A DNA stretch of 36,247 nt from Candidatus Omnitrophota bacterium. GTDB taxonomy: Bacteria > Omnitrophota > Gorgyraeia > 2-01-FULL-45-10. Positions 1 through 7,670 of this stretch are shown piece by piece. How positions within the stretch are numbered: position 1 is the first letter of the stretch; the number at the start of each line of letters is the position of its first letter. Where the stretch lies: NCBI GenBank assembly GCA_016935115.1, contig JAFGRN010000023.1:1-36247 (forward strand), read 5' to 3'. The notes below the pieces were generated by a model, which did not search any database, had not been told where the DNA came from, and worked only from the letters and a program-made list of their open reading frames with translations. A program made the translations under genes and the position numbers.

Positions 1-145
1 GATAAAAAGGGTTAAAAAGAACCGAGGATGTCGCAGTAGTATTACTGTAGGCGTCCTCCGAAGCCTCATACAATCTAAGCGTTGAAGGCGTAGGAGGATG
101 AGGCCACTTCCAAGTGGCCGAGTTCCACAGGTTCCCCTTTTTATC
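1..145. repeat. structured inverted-repeat element (MITE-like or RNA-like)
   Basis: The ends form a perfect 11-bp inverted repeat (gataaaaaggg at 1-11, ccctttttatc at 135-145), next to a shorter GAACC/GGTTC pair. Inside are further stems: cagta/tactg (34-38 with 43-47), tcctcc/ggagga (54-59 with 93-98), gcctcat/atgaggc (63-69 with 98-104, overlapping the previous stem) and an 8-bp stem at 102-119 (ggccactt-cc-aagtggcc). A long closing stem around internal hairpins suggests a small non-autonomous mobile element or a structured RNA. No ORF fits inside. It may continue left of the window edge. I do not recognise the family. Confidence 0.55.
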
Positions 146-368
146 CTGAACAAAAGACCGGCCCTGTAGCTTTGAGTACAGGGGAGATATTTTCAGTGCT
201 CACATAACGAGGATTATGGCTTAGCTACTGGGCAGGCAGAACTTCCCTTGGGGGACAGGTCTGAAGCTAAAAATGGGGACAGGTCTGAAGCTAATTTTGA
301 AAACGTCCCTGAGTCCACCCTCGGACAGGACCCGTAACTTCCCGGGAAGCGGGAGGATATTTTTGCCG
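146..368. other. gene-less region 3' of metG
   Basis: No credible ORF is present. The stretch holds a 7-bp hairpin at 162-183 (ccctgta/tacaggg), the tandem 20-bp repeat listed separately, a small hairpin near 313-326 (gtcc/ggac), and a self-complementary cttcccgggaag at 338-349 just past the metG stop codon. On the minus strand the last could form a GC-rich hairpin at the end of the long operon. It lacks a clear U tract, so I do not call it an intrinsic terminator. Confidence 0.5.
251..294. repeat. tandem 20-bp direct repeat (ggggacaggtctgaagctaa x2)
   Basis: Two identical 20-bp copies lie at 251-270 and 275-294, a 24-bp period. The ggggacaggtct core resembles REP-type repeats that accompany IS200-like (RAYT) transposases in many environmental genomes; that resemblance is from memory. 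No transposase lies inside the window. Both copies have the same orientation, whereas REP pairs are usually inverted. Confidence 0.6.
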
Positions 369-1931
369 CTACTTCTTGATTTCGATGCGGGGAAATAGAG
401 GTCCTGACTTACTGACTTTGGTGCCGGGGGTGAGTTTGCCCCAGGTTTTGGCGTCGGAGAACGGCACGGACTCCACGCTACCCTCCATACCCAGCTGCGC
501 CCATATCTTCTGCGCGGTCTCCGGCATGAAAGAGTAGATTCCTATAGCTATGGTACGCAGGGCCTCCAGAAGTGTGTAGATCACAAGCGCAAGCTCATCC
601 TGTTTATTTTCTTTGGCCAGCACCCATGGCTTTGAATCTTCAATGAATTTATTAGCGAGACTTATCACATTCCAGATTCCCGAAAGCGCCAGGGTAAAAT
701 TAAGATCCGGCATCGCCTCTTCCATCACGATAGCGGCTTTAGCCGCCTCGGCCGCTATCTCCTCCGCCTTCTTATTTCCGAAATCGTTTCGCGCTATGGC
801 CGGCGCTCTCCCCGCAAAATACTTCTCCGCCATGGTAAGCGTCCTGCTTAAGAGATTCCCGATATCATTGGCCAGGTCACTGTTAAATCTCGCTATGAAC
901 GCCTCTTCGCTGAAAGCGCCGTCCATCCCGAACTGCACCTCTTTGAGTAAAAAGTAGCGGTAAGGGTCCACTCCGTATTTACTAACCATTTCTGCCGGAT
1001 CGACGACATTACCTTTGGACTTCGACATCTTCTCGCCTTTGAATACCCACCACCCGTGGGCGAATATCGCCTTCGGAGGCTCTATCCCGAGAGCGTGGAG
1101 CATTATCACCCAGTAAATGGCGTGATGCCTTATTATATCCTTACCCATCACCTGCATGTCGGCGGGCCAGAGCGAAGCGAACCGCTTCATATCGTCGGGA
1201 TACCCTATTCCCGATGCGTAATTTATGAGCGCGTCGAACCAGACATAGGTCACGTACTCTTTATCGAAGGGAACCTCTATCCCCCAGCGCATCCTACTCT
1301 TGGGGCGGGTGATACAAAGATCCGTAAGCGTCTCGCTGTTCAGGAAACCGAGCACCTCATTCCTGCGAAAGTCCGGTTTTATAAAATCCGGATTGGAATT
1401 TATATAATCTATCAGCCACTTCTGGTATTCCGATGTCTTAAGGAAATAATTGGCCTCGTCAAGCTTTTCGAGCGGGCGCTTGCATTCCGGGCAGATGCCG
1501 TCGGCGGCCTGTGTCTGGGTCCAGAAAGTCTCGCAGGGAGTGCAGAACCATCCGCTGTAATTTTTCTTGTAGATCTTCTCTTCCCTGTAAAGTTTTTCCA
1601 GGAATGCCTGCACCGCTTTCACATGATACGCGTCGGTAGTGCGGATAAAATGATCATACTTTATATTAAGCTTCATCCATAGGGCTTTGAAATCCGGCAC
1701 TATAGAATCGACGAACTTCTGCTCTTCCCCGGCGCCGAGGCCCGCCGCTATCGCCGCCTGCTCGATCTTTTCGCCATGCTCATCCGTGCCGGTCATAAAA
1801 AAAACTTCCCTGCCCGCCTGGCGCATAAACCGCGCGACAGAATCACAGGCTATCTGGGTATAGGAATGGCCTATATGCGGCTTCGCGTTGACATAATAGA
1901 GAGGCGTCGTTATGTAGTATTTTTTGGCCAT
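369..1931 (-). CDS. metG: methionyl-tRNA synthetase (short form)
   Basis: This class I synthetase charges tRNA-Met in the cytoplasm. The HIGH motif appears as PHIGH at residues 18-22 and the KMSKS loop as GEKMSKSKGN near residue 300. A zinc knuckle of two CxxC pairs (CTPC...CPEC) lies around residues 130-150. At 520 residues it ends after the anticodon-binding helical domain and lacks the C-terminal EMAP-II-like tRNA-binding domain of longer enzymes. It is the last gene of the long operon and begins 6 nt after the yaaT stop. In Bacillus the MetRS gene also follows tmk-holB-yaaT. The ribosome-binding site is weak, so translational coupling to yaaT is likely. The assignment is secure. Confidence 0.97.
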   Translation of the reverse strand: MAKKYYITTPLYYVNAKPHIGHSYTQIACDSVARFMRQAGREVFFMTGTDEHGEKIEQAAIAAGLGAGEEQKFVDSIVPDFKALWMKLNIKYDHFIRTTDAYHVKAVQAFLEKLYREEKIYKKNYSGWFCTPCETFWTQTQAADGICPECKRPLEKLDEANYFLKTSEYQKWLIDYINSNPDFIKPDFRRNEVLGFLNSETLTDLCITRPKSRMRWGIEVPFDKEYVTYVWFDALINYASGIGYPDDMKRFASLWPADMQVMGKDIIRHHAIYWVIMLHALGIEPPKAIFAHGWWVFKGEKMSKSKGNVVDPAEMVSKYGVDPYRYFLLKEVQFGMDGAFSEEAFIARFNSDLANDIGNLLSRTLTMAEKYFAGRAPAIARNDFGNKKAEEIAAEAAKAAIVMEEAMPDLNFTLALSGIWNVISLANKFIEDSKPWVLAKENKQDELALVIYTLLEALRTIAIGIYSFMPETAQKIWAQLGMEGSVESVPFSDAKTWGKLTPGTKVSKSGPLFPRIEIKK

Positions 1932-1937
1932 GGCAGT

Positions 1938-2723
1938 CTACTTCGTGTGCGGCATTTCTATCTGGGTCCCGTCTTCAAGCTCTACGGTAACAGTGCGCCG
2001 CAATGCGTTCACGCTTATCACTTTGCCGCTGCCTTTGGGCGTCTTTATGGTATCGCCCTCGCGGGGAAGTCCCTTCATAAGATCTTTATATGTACCGTAT
2101 TCGTATCCGAGACAGCACATAAGCCGGCCGCAGAGGCCCGATATCTTGGTCGGGTTCAGCGGCAGGTTCTGTTCCTTCGCCATCTTTATTGTAACCGGTT
2201 CGAAATCTTTCAGGTGCGTGGCGCAGCAGAGCGCCCTGCCGCAAGGCCCGAGGCCTCCGAGCATCTTAGCCTCATCCCTTACGCCTATCTGCTTAAGCTC
2301 GATCCTCGTCTTAAAAGCGCTTGCCAGGTCCTTCACAAGGTCCCTGAAGTCCACGCGGCCTTCGGCAGTGAAATAAAAAACGATCTTGGAGCGGTCGAAA
2401 GAATATTCCGCGTCAATCAGCTTCATGGGAAGCTTGCGGTCCCTGATCTTCCTGGAACAAGCATCCATGACTTCGGAGATCTTCTTTTTATTTTTCTCGA
2501 TCTGGGTCATGTCCCACGGATTGGCCTTACGCATTACCTTCTTAAGCGGCTCCTCGAGATCGGCATCGAGTATGGCCTCCGTCTCGCTCAGTACCTGGCC
2601 GTAGTCAAGTCCCCTGTCCGCTTCGACTATGACATAATCTCCGGCCCTGAACTTCATCCCGCCCGTCGAAAAGTACGTGATCTTGCCCGCTTCCCTTAAT
2701 TTAACCTGTATAACTTCGTACAT
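1938..2723 (-). CDS. yaaT: PSP1-domain protein, YaaT/RicT-like
   Basis: This 261-residue PSP1-family protein carries two cysteine-rich blocks, CGRALCC and CGRLMCC, in its second half. In Bacillus YaaT (RicT), such cysteines help hold iron-sulfur clusters in a complex with RicA and RicF that affects RNase Y and development. The partners are not in this window, so the role here is inferred. GGAG five bases before the ATG supports the start. The gene sits between holB and metG, as in Firmicutes. It is separated from holB by a palindromic repeat, an unusual interruption in an otherwise tight operon. Family is secure; function is uncertain. Confidence 0.9.
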   Translation of the reverse strand: MYEVIQVKLREAGKITYFSTGGMKFRAGDYVIVEADRGLDYGQVLSETEAILDADLEEPLKKVMRKANPWDMTQIEKNKKKISEVMDACSRKIRDRKLPMKLIDAEYSFDRSKIVFYFTAEGRVDFRDLVKDLASAFKTRIELKQIGVRDEAKMLGGLGPCGRALCCATHLKDFEPVTIKMAKEQNLPLNPTKISGLCGRLMCCLGYEYGTYKDLMKGLPREGDTIKTPKGSGKVISVNALRRTVTVELEDGTQIEMPHTK

Positions 2724-2740
2724 ACTAACTCCATTCCACT

Positions 2741-2826
2741 GTCATTGCAAAACCATAGGCTGAAGCACTCTTGTCTTTAGATTGCTTTGTCGCCCTTAAC
2801 TAAGTCGAAGGGCTCCTCGCAATGAC
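2741..2826. repeat. dispersed-type palindromic repeat (GTCATTGC...GCAATGAC)
   Basis: The ends gtcattgc (2741-2748) and gcaatgac (2819-2826) are perfect inverted repeats. On the minus strand the element begins gtcattgcgaggagccc, followed by ttcgact and acaaagcaatc. This matches the widely seen 'TCATTGCGAGGAG...GAAGCAATC' style of intergenic repeat known from many bacterial genomes. It fills the holB-yaaT gap and starts 1 nt after the holB stop codon. It could fold into a long hairpin in the operon mRNA and alter expression of yaaT and metG. Confidence 0.7.
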
Positions 2827-2827
2827 G

Positions 2828-3778
2828 CTATATCGAAAATTCCAGGGCCGCCATCGCCAGCTTGGGGTTCGCGTTGTTTTCCAGATATGCCTGCGTCGCT
2901 ACTATCCTGTTTATGGCATCATGTAATTTATCAAATCCTGTCTTCCCGGCGCGGCTGAAGACCGCGTCTTCCCTGTCAATATTCATAATACCGCTGCCGC
3001 CGGACTTTACTACGAGCAGATCCCTGTACCACGTCAGCATTATCTCCAGCTGGGCTTTAAGATCCGTTTTTGCCGTCCTGTCAAAATCCCAGTCAGATAG
3101 CGTGCCTAACTCCAGCGCGTCCAGAATACGGGCTCTCTTATCGAAGAACTTTTCGTCCCTGAATGCCAGGGCACCCTTCACGCTACCGCAGGCAAGGCTC
3201 GAAGCTATATGCGCCCTGAGGCCATTCATGCCGTAATCCTTCATCAATATACCCTTCACTACCACGCTACCGAGCGGAAAGAATTTCACGGCCTGGCAGC
3301 GTGAACGTATTGTCGGCAGAAGCGCGGCGGCGCTTTCGGCAATCAATATAAAGACGGTCTGCGGCGATGGTTCTTCAAGCGTCTTCAGGAGAGCGTTCGA
3401 GGCCTCTTCTGTAAGCTGATTGGCTTCGTCGATTATATAGGCTTTCTTCGCGGATTCGTAAGGCTTAAGGCCGCTGTCTTCTATAACAGGCCTGATATCG
3501 CCGATCCTGACAGAAGAGCCTTCCTTTTCCGGCGTAACCAGCCGCACATCGGGATGGCTGGCTGAATCTATCTTTCTGCACGACGGGCAGGTGTCGCAAC
3601 TCGTCCCGTGGTCCGGATTAGCGCAATTTAAAGACTTGGCAAAATTGAGCGCGGTGAGCTTCTTCCCGATACCCGAAAGCCCGTAAAAGAGATAGGCATT
3701 GGCCACGGTTCCGCCCGCAATGGAACTCCTCAGGAAGGCTATCGCATTATCCTGACCCCTGATATCATTAAATGACAC
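2828..3778 (-). CDS. holB: DNA polymerase III clamp-loader subunit delta'
   Basis: This 316-residue clamp-loader AAA+ protein helps load the sliding clamp on DNA. The P-loop region (GLSGIGKK, residues 33-40) has Lys where the canonical motif ends in Thr or Ser, as expected for a delta' subunit that does not hydrolyse ATP. A zinc module C-x8-C-x2-C-x2-C (Cys52, 61, 64, 67) follows. DEANQLTEEASNALLKTLEEP and the SRC motif (IRSRCQ) are typical of the family. It overlaps the end of tmk by 11 nt, the same pairing seen in Bacillus (tmk..holB). A catalytic tau/gamma subunit is less likely because of length and the altered P-loop. Confidence 0.93.
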   Translation of the reverse strand: MSFNDIRGQDNAIAFLRSSIAGGTVANAYLFYGLSGIGKKLTALNFAKSLNCANPDHGTSCDTCPSCRKIDSASHPDVRLVTPEKEGSSVRIGDIRPVIEDSGLKPYESAKKAYIIDEANQLTEEASNALLKTLEEPSPQTVFILIAESAAALLPTIRSRCQAVKFFPLGSVVVKGILMKDYGMNGLRAHIASSLACGSVKGALAFRDEKFFDKRARILDALELGTLSDWDFDRTAKTDLKAQLEIMLTWYRDLLVVKSGGSGIMNIDREDAVFSRAGKTGFDKLHDAINRIVATQAYLENNANPKLAMAALEFSI

Positions 3779-4400
3779 GGTCCACCTCGCGCCTTACCAT
3801 AGCCTGCGTTTTTTGGATCGTGCCGCCTGCTTTTATCACCTTTATCCTGCCATGGTAGCGTCGGGCGAGATCCAAATAACCGGAACGCACCCTCCTGTGA
3901 TACGTAACATCTTTCTTTTCCATCCTGTCGGAGCCTTTACGTTTTGCGCGGGAGAGCCCCGTAATCGTATCCACATCCAGGAGTATCGTAAGGCGCGGCT
4001 TCAGCCCTTTGGTCGACACGCGATCCAGCGCCCTGATCACTTCAAGCGGGACTTTTCCGCCGTATCCCTGGTAGCTGAAGGTAGCATCGCTGAACCGGTC
4101 GCAGATGACTATCTTTCCGGCCTCAAGCGCGGGCATTATAACCTCCACTACTATCTGCGAGCGCGCGGCCTCGAAAAGGAACAGCTCGCTGATGTCCGAT
4201 ATCTTAATTCCGTCCGAATGCAGTAGAAGTTCGCGTATCTTTTCACCAAGACTTGTGCCGCCCGGTTCGCGCGTATGAACGCAATCATATCCCCGAGATT
4301 TAAGATACTCACAAAGCATTGCCGAATGGGTACTTTTGCCGCACCCTTCCGGACCTTCGAAGGTTATGAATATTCCAGCCTTCAAGCTTTTTTTCGCCAT
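3768..4400 (-). CDS. tmk: thymidylate kinase
   Basis: The enzyme phosphorylates dTMP to dTDP. The P-loop GPEGCGKST lies at residues 16-24, TREPGGT near residue 43 is the substrate-binding signature, CDRFSDAT is the DR(F/Y) motif, and RAKRKGSDRME looks like the LID region. Length (210 residues) is normal. The ATG lies inside the 3' end of cysS (19-nt overlap) with only a weak ribosome-binding site. A TTG at 4385 overlapping the cysS stop is an alternative start that would still include the P-loop. dCMP deaminase in the same window supplies the dUMP precursor of this pathway. Confidence 0.95.
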   Translation of the reverse strand: MAKKSLKAGIFITFEGPEGCGKSTHSAMLCEYLKSRGYDCVHTREPGGTSLGEKIRELLLHSDGIKISDISELFLFEAARSQIVVEVIMPALEAGKIVICDRFSDATFSYQGYGGKVPLEVIRALDRVSTKGLKPRLTILLDVDTITGLSRAKRKGSDRMEKKDVTYHRRVRSGYLDLARRYHGRIKVIKAGGTIQKTQAMVRREVDRVI

Positions 4401-5824
4401 ACGGTCCCGTCTTTTGTATCGTCGAGGACCACTCCAAACTCTTCGGAGAGTTTCCTGCGGATATCGTCAGCGGCGGTAAAATCCTTCCTCTTCCTGGCCT
4501 CATTCCTTTTCTCTATCAACTTCAATACCGCCGCTTCATCAACGGCTTCTTTCGAACAGTCCTTCTCTATCTCGAGCGCGAATATATCCGCAAGGCGCGC
4601 GATAGCTCTCTTCGCAGAAGCCAGCTCATCTGTCCCCCCAGGGTTAAAACCATCCTTGCCTATCATGAGTTTATTGACGGCCGTCACAGCATCAAAGAGC
4701 GCCGCCAGGGCAAGCGGAGTGTTAAAATCGTCGTCCATAGCCTCCTCGAACGCCCTCTTCATCTCATCCTCGATCTTCGACGGAACGACGGCCGCTTTCG
4801 GAGACGCGCCCGTTTTTTTTACGATCCTGTCTATCTTGTCGAAAAGTATGGTAAATCTCTCCTTCTGCGCCTTCATCTCGCCGATCTTTTCTTCCGTATA
4901 ATCAACCGGATGGCGATAGTGGGTATTAAGAAACAGGAGCTTGAGGTAATCCGCGTCCCTATACCTCTTAATGAAGTCCTGGATCGATATAAAATTACCG
5001 AGGGATTTCGCCATCTTCTCTCCCGCTATGGTCAAAAGGCCGTTATGCATCCAGTGCCGGGCAAACTTCTTGCCGGCTCCTTCGGACTGCGCAACTTCGT
5101 TCTCATGATGCGGAAAAATGAGATCAATGCCGCCGCCGTGTATGTCAAACTCATCCCCGAGTATGTCCGAACTCATCACCGAACATTCTATATGCCATCC
5201 CGGACGCCCTTTTCCCCACGGGCTATCCCAGAAAGGCTCACCTTCCTTCGCGGACTTCCAGAGGGCAAAATCGAGGCCGTCTTTTTTCTTTTCATGCGAG
5301 GAGATGCGAGCGCCTATCTCCATCTTCTCCATATTCTGCTTCGAGAGCTTGCCGTAATCTCTGGCCGCTTTGATATTGAAATAAACATCCCCGTCAACGG
5401 CATATGCGGCGCCGCGGCGTATCAATTCCTCTATGAACTCTATCATCTTCGGGATATACTCGGTGGCCTTCGGCTCCCTGTCGGGACGGCCTATGCCAAG
5501 AAGTTTCATATCGCGGTTATAGGCGTCGAGATATTTTTTAGATACCTCTTTAGTTGACTCGATGAGATCGGGCTTCTCCCTGAAGAGGTCTTTGGCTTTA
5601 TTAATTATCTTGTCATCGACATCGGTAATATTGCGCACAAAAGTGACCTCATAGCCTTTGTGCTTCATGTAACGCCTTATGACATCGAATATGTAGGCGC
5701 TCCTGGCGTGGCCTATATGCGGCTCGTCATACACCGTAGGGCCGCATACATACATGCCGATCTTCTTCTCGGAGATCGGCACCAGGTCCTCTTTCTTTCT
5801 TGTAAGCGAATTATATATCTTCAT
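4382..5824 (-). CDS. cysS: cysteinyl-tRNA synthetase
   Basis: This class I synthetase has the HIGH motif (PHIGHAR, around residues 35-41) and a KMSKS variant, KMAKSLGNF. Zinc-site residues are present: Cys27 in YVCGPTVYD, a Cys in HIECSVMS, and the HHENE segment. At 480 residues it is of ordinary length and complete. It follows cysE by 6 nt, and cysE-cysS is also the Bacillus order. No gltX lies between ispF and cysE, unlike Bacillus. The pairing couples cysteine synthesis to cysteine charging. Confidence 0.97.
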   Translation of the reverse strand: MKIYNSLTRKKEDLVPISEKKIGMYVCGPTVYDEPHIGHARSAYIFDVIRRYMKHKGYEVTFVRNITDVDDKIINKAKDLFREKPDLIESTKEVSKKYLDAYNRDMKLLGIGRPDREPKATEYIPKMIEFIEELIRRGAAYAVDGDVYFNIKAARDYGKLSKQNMEKMEIGARISSHEKKKDGLDFALWKSAKEGEPFWDSPWGKGRPGWHIECSVMSSDILGDEFDIHGGGIDLIFPHHENEVAQSEGAGKKFARHWMHNGLLTIAGEKMAKSLGNFISIQDFIKRYRDADYLKLLFLNTHYRHPVDYTEEKIGEMKAQKERFTILFDKIDRIVKKTGASPKAAVVPSKIEDEMKRAFEEAMDDDFNTPLALAALFDAVTAVNKLMIGKDGFNPGGTDELASAKRAIARLADIFALEIEKDCSKEAVDEAAVLKLIEKRNEARKRKDFTAADDIRRKLSEEFGVVLDDTKDGTVWRKKA

Positions 5825-5830
5825 GCGGGA

Positions 5831-6508
5831 TCACTTCTTTTCCAGCCTATTGACTCTCTTCCTGAGTTCTTCCAGCTCCTGCAATATGGGATCCAGTACA
5901 TGTATATGGTCCAGGCTCAGGTCGAGTTTCTTCCCATCCTGTTTGGTCACACGGCCGGGTACGCCTACCACCGTGGAGTTGGGTGGCACATCCTTGATGA
6001 CGACCGCGTTCGCGCCGATATATGAATTGTCGCCGATACTGATATTGCCCAGCACTTTGGCTCCGGCGCCGACTACCACATTATTGCCGATGGTCGGGTG
6101 GCGCTTGCCCTTCTCCAGGCCGGTACCGCCAAGCGTCACGCCCTGGTAAAGCAGGACGTCATCGCCTATAATAGTGGTCTCGCCTATTACAACCCCCATG
6201 CCATGGTCTATAAAAAACCTATTTCCTATCTTCGCGCCCGGATGTATCTCTATGCCGGTAAAGAATTTTCCGAACTGAGAGATCCATCTTGGAAAGAACG
6301 GTATTCCAACCCGCAGGAGCGCGTTAGCTATCCTGTAGTATATTATCGCGTGCAACCCGGAATATGTAAGCAATACCTCCAGGAAGTTAACCGCCGCCGG
6401 GTCACGGGTAAAGACAACGTCGATCTCCCTGCGAAAAAACACCGCTATGAGCGCCCAGAAGATGACCAGGACCAGGATTATATTGAGTATTATATGCAGG
6501 CAGAGCAT
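5831..6508 (-). CDS. cysE: serine O-acetyltransferase with N-terminal membrane helix
   Basis: The enzyme acetylates serine with acetyl-CoA, the first step of cysteine synthesis. The left-handed beta-helix hexapeptide repeats and the signature [12 protein letters not shown]...[15 protein letters not shown] are clear. The ORF track begins at a GTG (6517) overlapping the ispF stop. I prefer the ATG at 6508 because AAGAGG lies 8 nt before it. The protein then has about 225 residues, the short EpsC-like class. The first 25 residues form a strong hydrophobic helix, which is unusual for this soluble enzyme and suggests membrane attachment. The C-terminus is a short charged helix ([17 protein letters not shown]). 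Confidence 0.92.
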   Translation of the reverse strand: MLCLHIILNIILVLVIFWALIAVFFRREIDVVFTRDPAAVNFLEVLLTYSGLHAIIYYRIANALLRVGIPFFPRWISQFGKFFTGIEIHPGAKIGNRFFIDHGMGVVIGETTIIGDDVLLYQGVTLGGTGLEKGKRHPTIGNNVVVGAGAKVLGNISIGDNSYIGANAVVIKDVPPNSTVVGVPGRVTKQDGKKLDLSLDHIHVLDPILQELEELRKRVNRLEKK

Positions 6509-6513
6509 CTTAA

Positions 6514-6993
6514 TCACCTCTTCTCGTCTATTGCAACGACAGCATAGGCAGCTATAGCTTCACCCTTGCCTATAGAGCCTACGCCTTCGCTTGTGGTAGC
6601 CTTTATGCTTATCCTGTCGCCGGCAATGCCCAGCACCCCGGCAAGCGCCTCCAGCATCCTGCCTCTGAATGGCCCTACCTTAGGCTCTTCGGCAAGTATC
6701 ATGGTATCGACATTGCCGACATCGAAACCTTTCTCCCTGATTATAGATACCACCTTTTTGACCAGTTCTCCGCTTGATATTCCTTTGTACTTCGGGTCTG
6801 TATCGGGGAAATGCTGTCCTATATCTCCCAGCGCGAGCGCGCCCAGCATTGCATCGGCAATGGCATGCATCACCACATCGCCGTCCGAATATCCCAACAG
6901 GCCCTTTACATACGGTATCTCTACGCCGCCGAGTACCAACTTCCTATTCTCGACCAGCCTGTGTATATCGTAACCTATCCCCACTTTCGTCAT
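6514..6993 (-). CDS. ispF: 2-C-methyl-D-erythritol 2,4-cyclodiphosphate synthase
   Basis: IspF converts CDP-ME 2-phosphate to MEcPP in the MEP isoprenoid pathway. GYDIHR (Asp9, His11) supplies metal ligands, and [20 protein letters not shown] is the family signature with a Gly in place of the common Ala. The C-terminal [17 protein letters not shown] block is typical. The length of 159 residues is standard. Its ATG overlaps the ispD stop by 4 nt (ATGA), so the two are translationally coupled, as often seen for this pair. Confidence 0.97.
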   Translation of the reverse strand: MTKVGIGYDIHRLVENRKLVLGGVEIPYVKGLLGYSDGDVVMHAIADAMLGALALGDIGQHFPDTDPKYKGISSGELVKKVVSIIREKGFDVGNVDTMILAEEPKVGPFRGRMLEALAGVLGIAGDRISIKATTSEGVGSIGKGEAIAAYAVVAIDEKR

Positions 6994-7670
6994 AGGAATG
7001 CCTCTGCCGACTTTAAATCCTCTTTAGTCGTGATCTTTATATTGCGATATGACCCGGCCAGGATCTTGACTTTCTTCCCGAGACCCTCCACAAGGCCGGC
7101 ATCGTCGGTAATGCCGGTCCCGGACGCGCGTTCGTAAGCTTCTTTTATTATATCGCGCCTGAAAACCTGCGGCGTCTGGGCGCGGTATAACCTGCCCCTG
7201 TCCAGGGTCCTCTCGACAAAGAGGTCTCTGCCGGCCAGCTTAACGGTATCATTCTCCGCAACAGCCGAAATACAGCCTCCGAACTTTGCGGCCAGCTTTA
7301 TCGACTCTTCTATAATATTTTTCTCAACGAACGGCCTGGCTCCGTCGTGGATAACCACTATATCGAATGATGGATCTACGCATCCGAGGCAATTCCTGAC
7401 GGATTCAAATCTCGTCCTGCCTCCGGCGACTATATCAAGCACTTTCTTCAGGCGGTATCTTCGAACCAGCGTAAAAAGCCTCTTCATACAAGACGGTTCC
7501 GAGGCCACCACTATGGCCTCTATTATCCCGCAGGCCTCGAGGGCTTTCAGCGTACGTATAACAATCGGCATTCCTCTTAAAAGAACGAACGGCTTCTTCC
7601 TCTTAAGGGATAGCCGTCTGCCCGAACCTGCCGCCGGGACTATGGCTATTGTCCGGAATTTCGGCTTCAT
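6990..7670 (-). CDS. ispD: 2-C-methyl-D-erythritol 4-phosphate cytidylyltransferase
   Basis: IspD attaches CMP to MEP. The nucleotide-binding motif is PAAGSGRRLSLKRKKPF. GGRTRFESVRN, HDGARPFV, TPQVFRRDII, DDAGLVE and NIKITTKED are the expected family blocks. It has 226 residues, a normal size. It has ATGA overlaps at both ends, with the yacL-like gene upstream and ispF downstream. The order yacL-ispD-ispF is that of Bacillus. Confidence 0.97.
   Translation of the reverse strand: MKPKFRTIAIVPAAGSGRRLSLKRKKPFVLLRGMPIVIRTLKALEACGIIEAIVVASEPSCMKRLFTLVRRYRLKKVLDIVAGGRTRFESVRNCLGCVDPSFDIVVIHDGARPFVEKNIIEESIKLAAKFGGCISAVAENDTVKLAGRDLFVERTLDRGRLYRAQTPQVFRRDIIKEAYERASGTGITDDAGLVEGLGKKVKILAGSYRNIKITTKEDLKSAEAFL

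Noticed and set aside
251-294. CRISPR array
   Set aside because: Only two copies, with a 4-nt gap between them and no spacers of normal size or cas genes.
338-349. Intrinsic terminator for the long operon at cttcccgggaag
   Set aside because: The hairpin can form but no run of U follows on the minus strand.
1776-2699. Plus-strand ORF of 307 aa, and other long plus-strand ORFs such as 23561-24643 and 26873-27739
   Set aside because: They lie opposite metG/yaaT, purD and purB, whose proteins carry clear family motifs. The plus-strand translations show no recognisable domain, so they are shadows.
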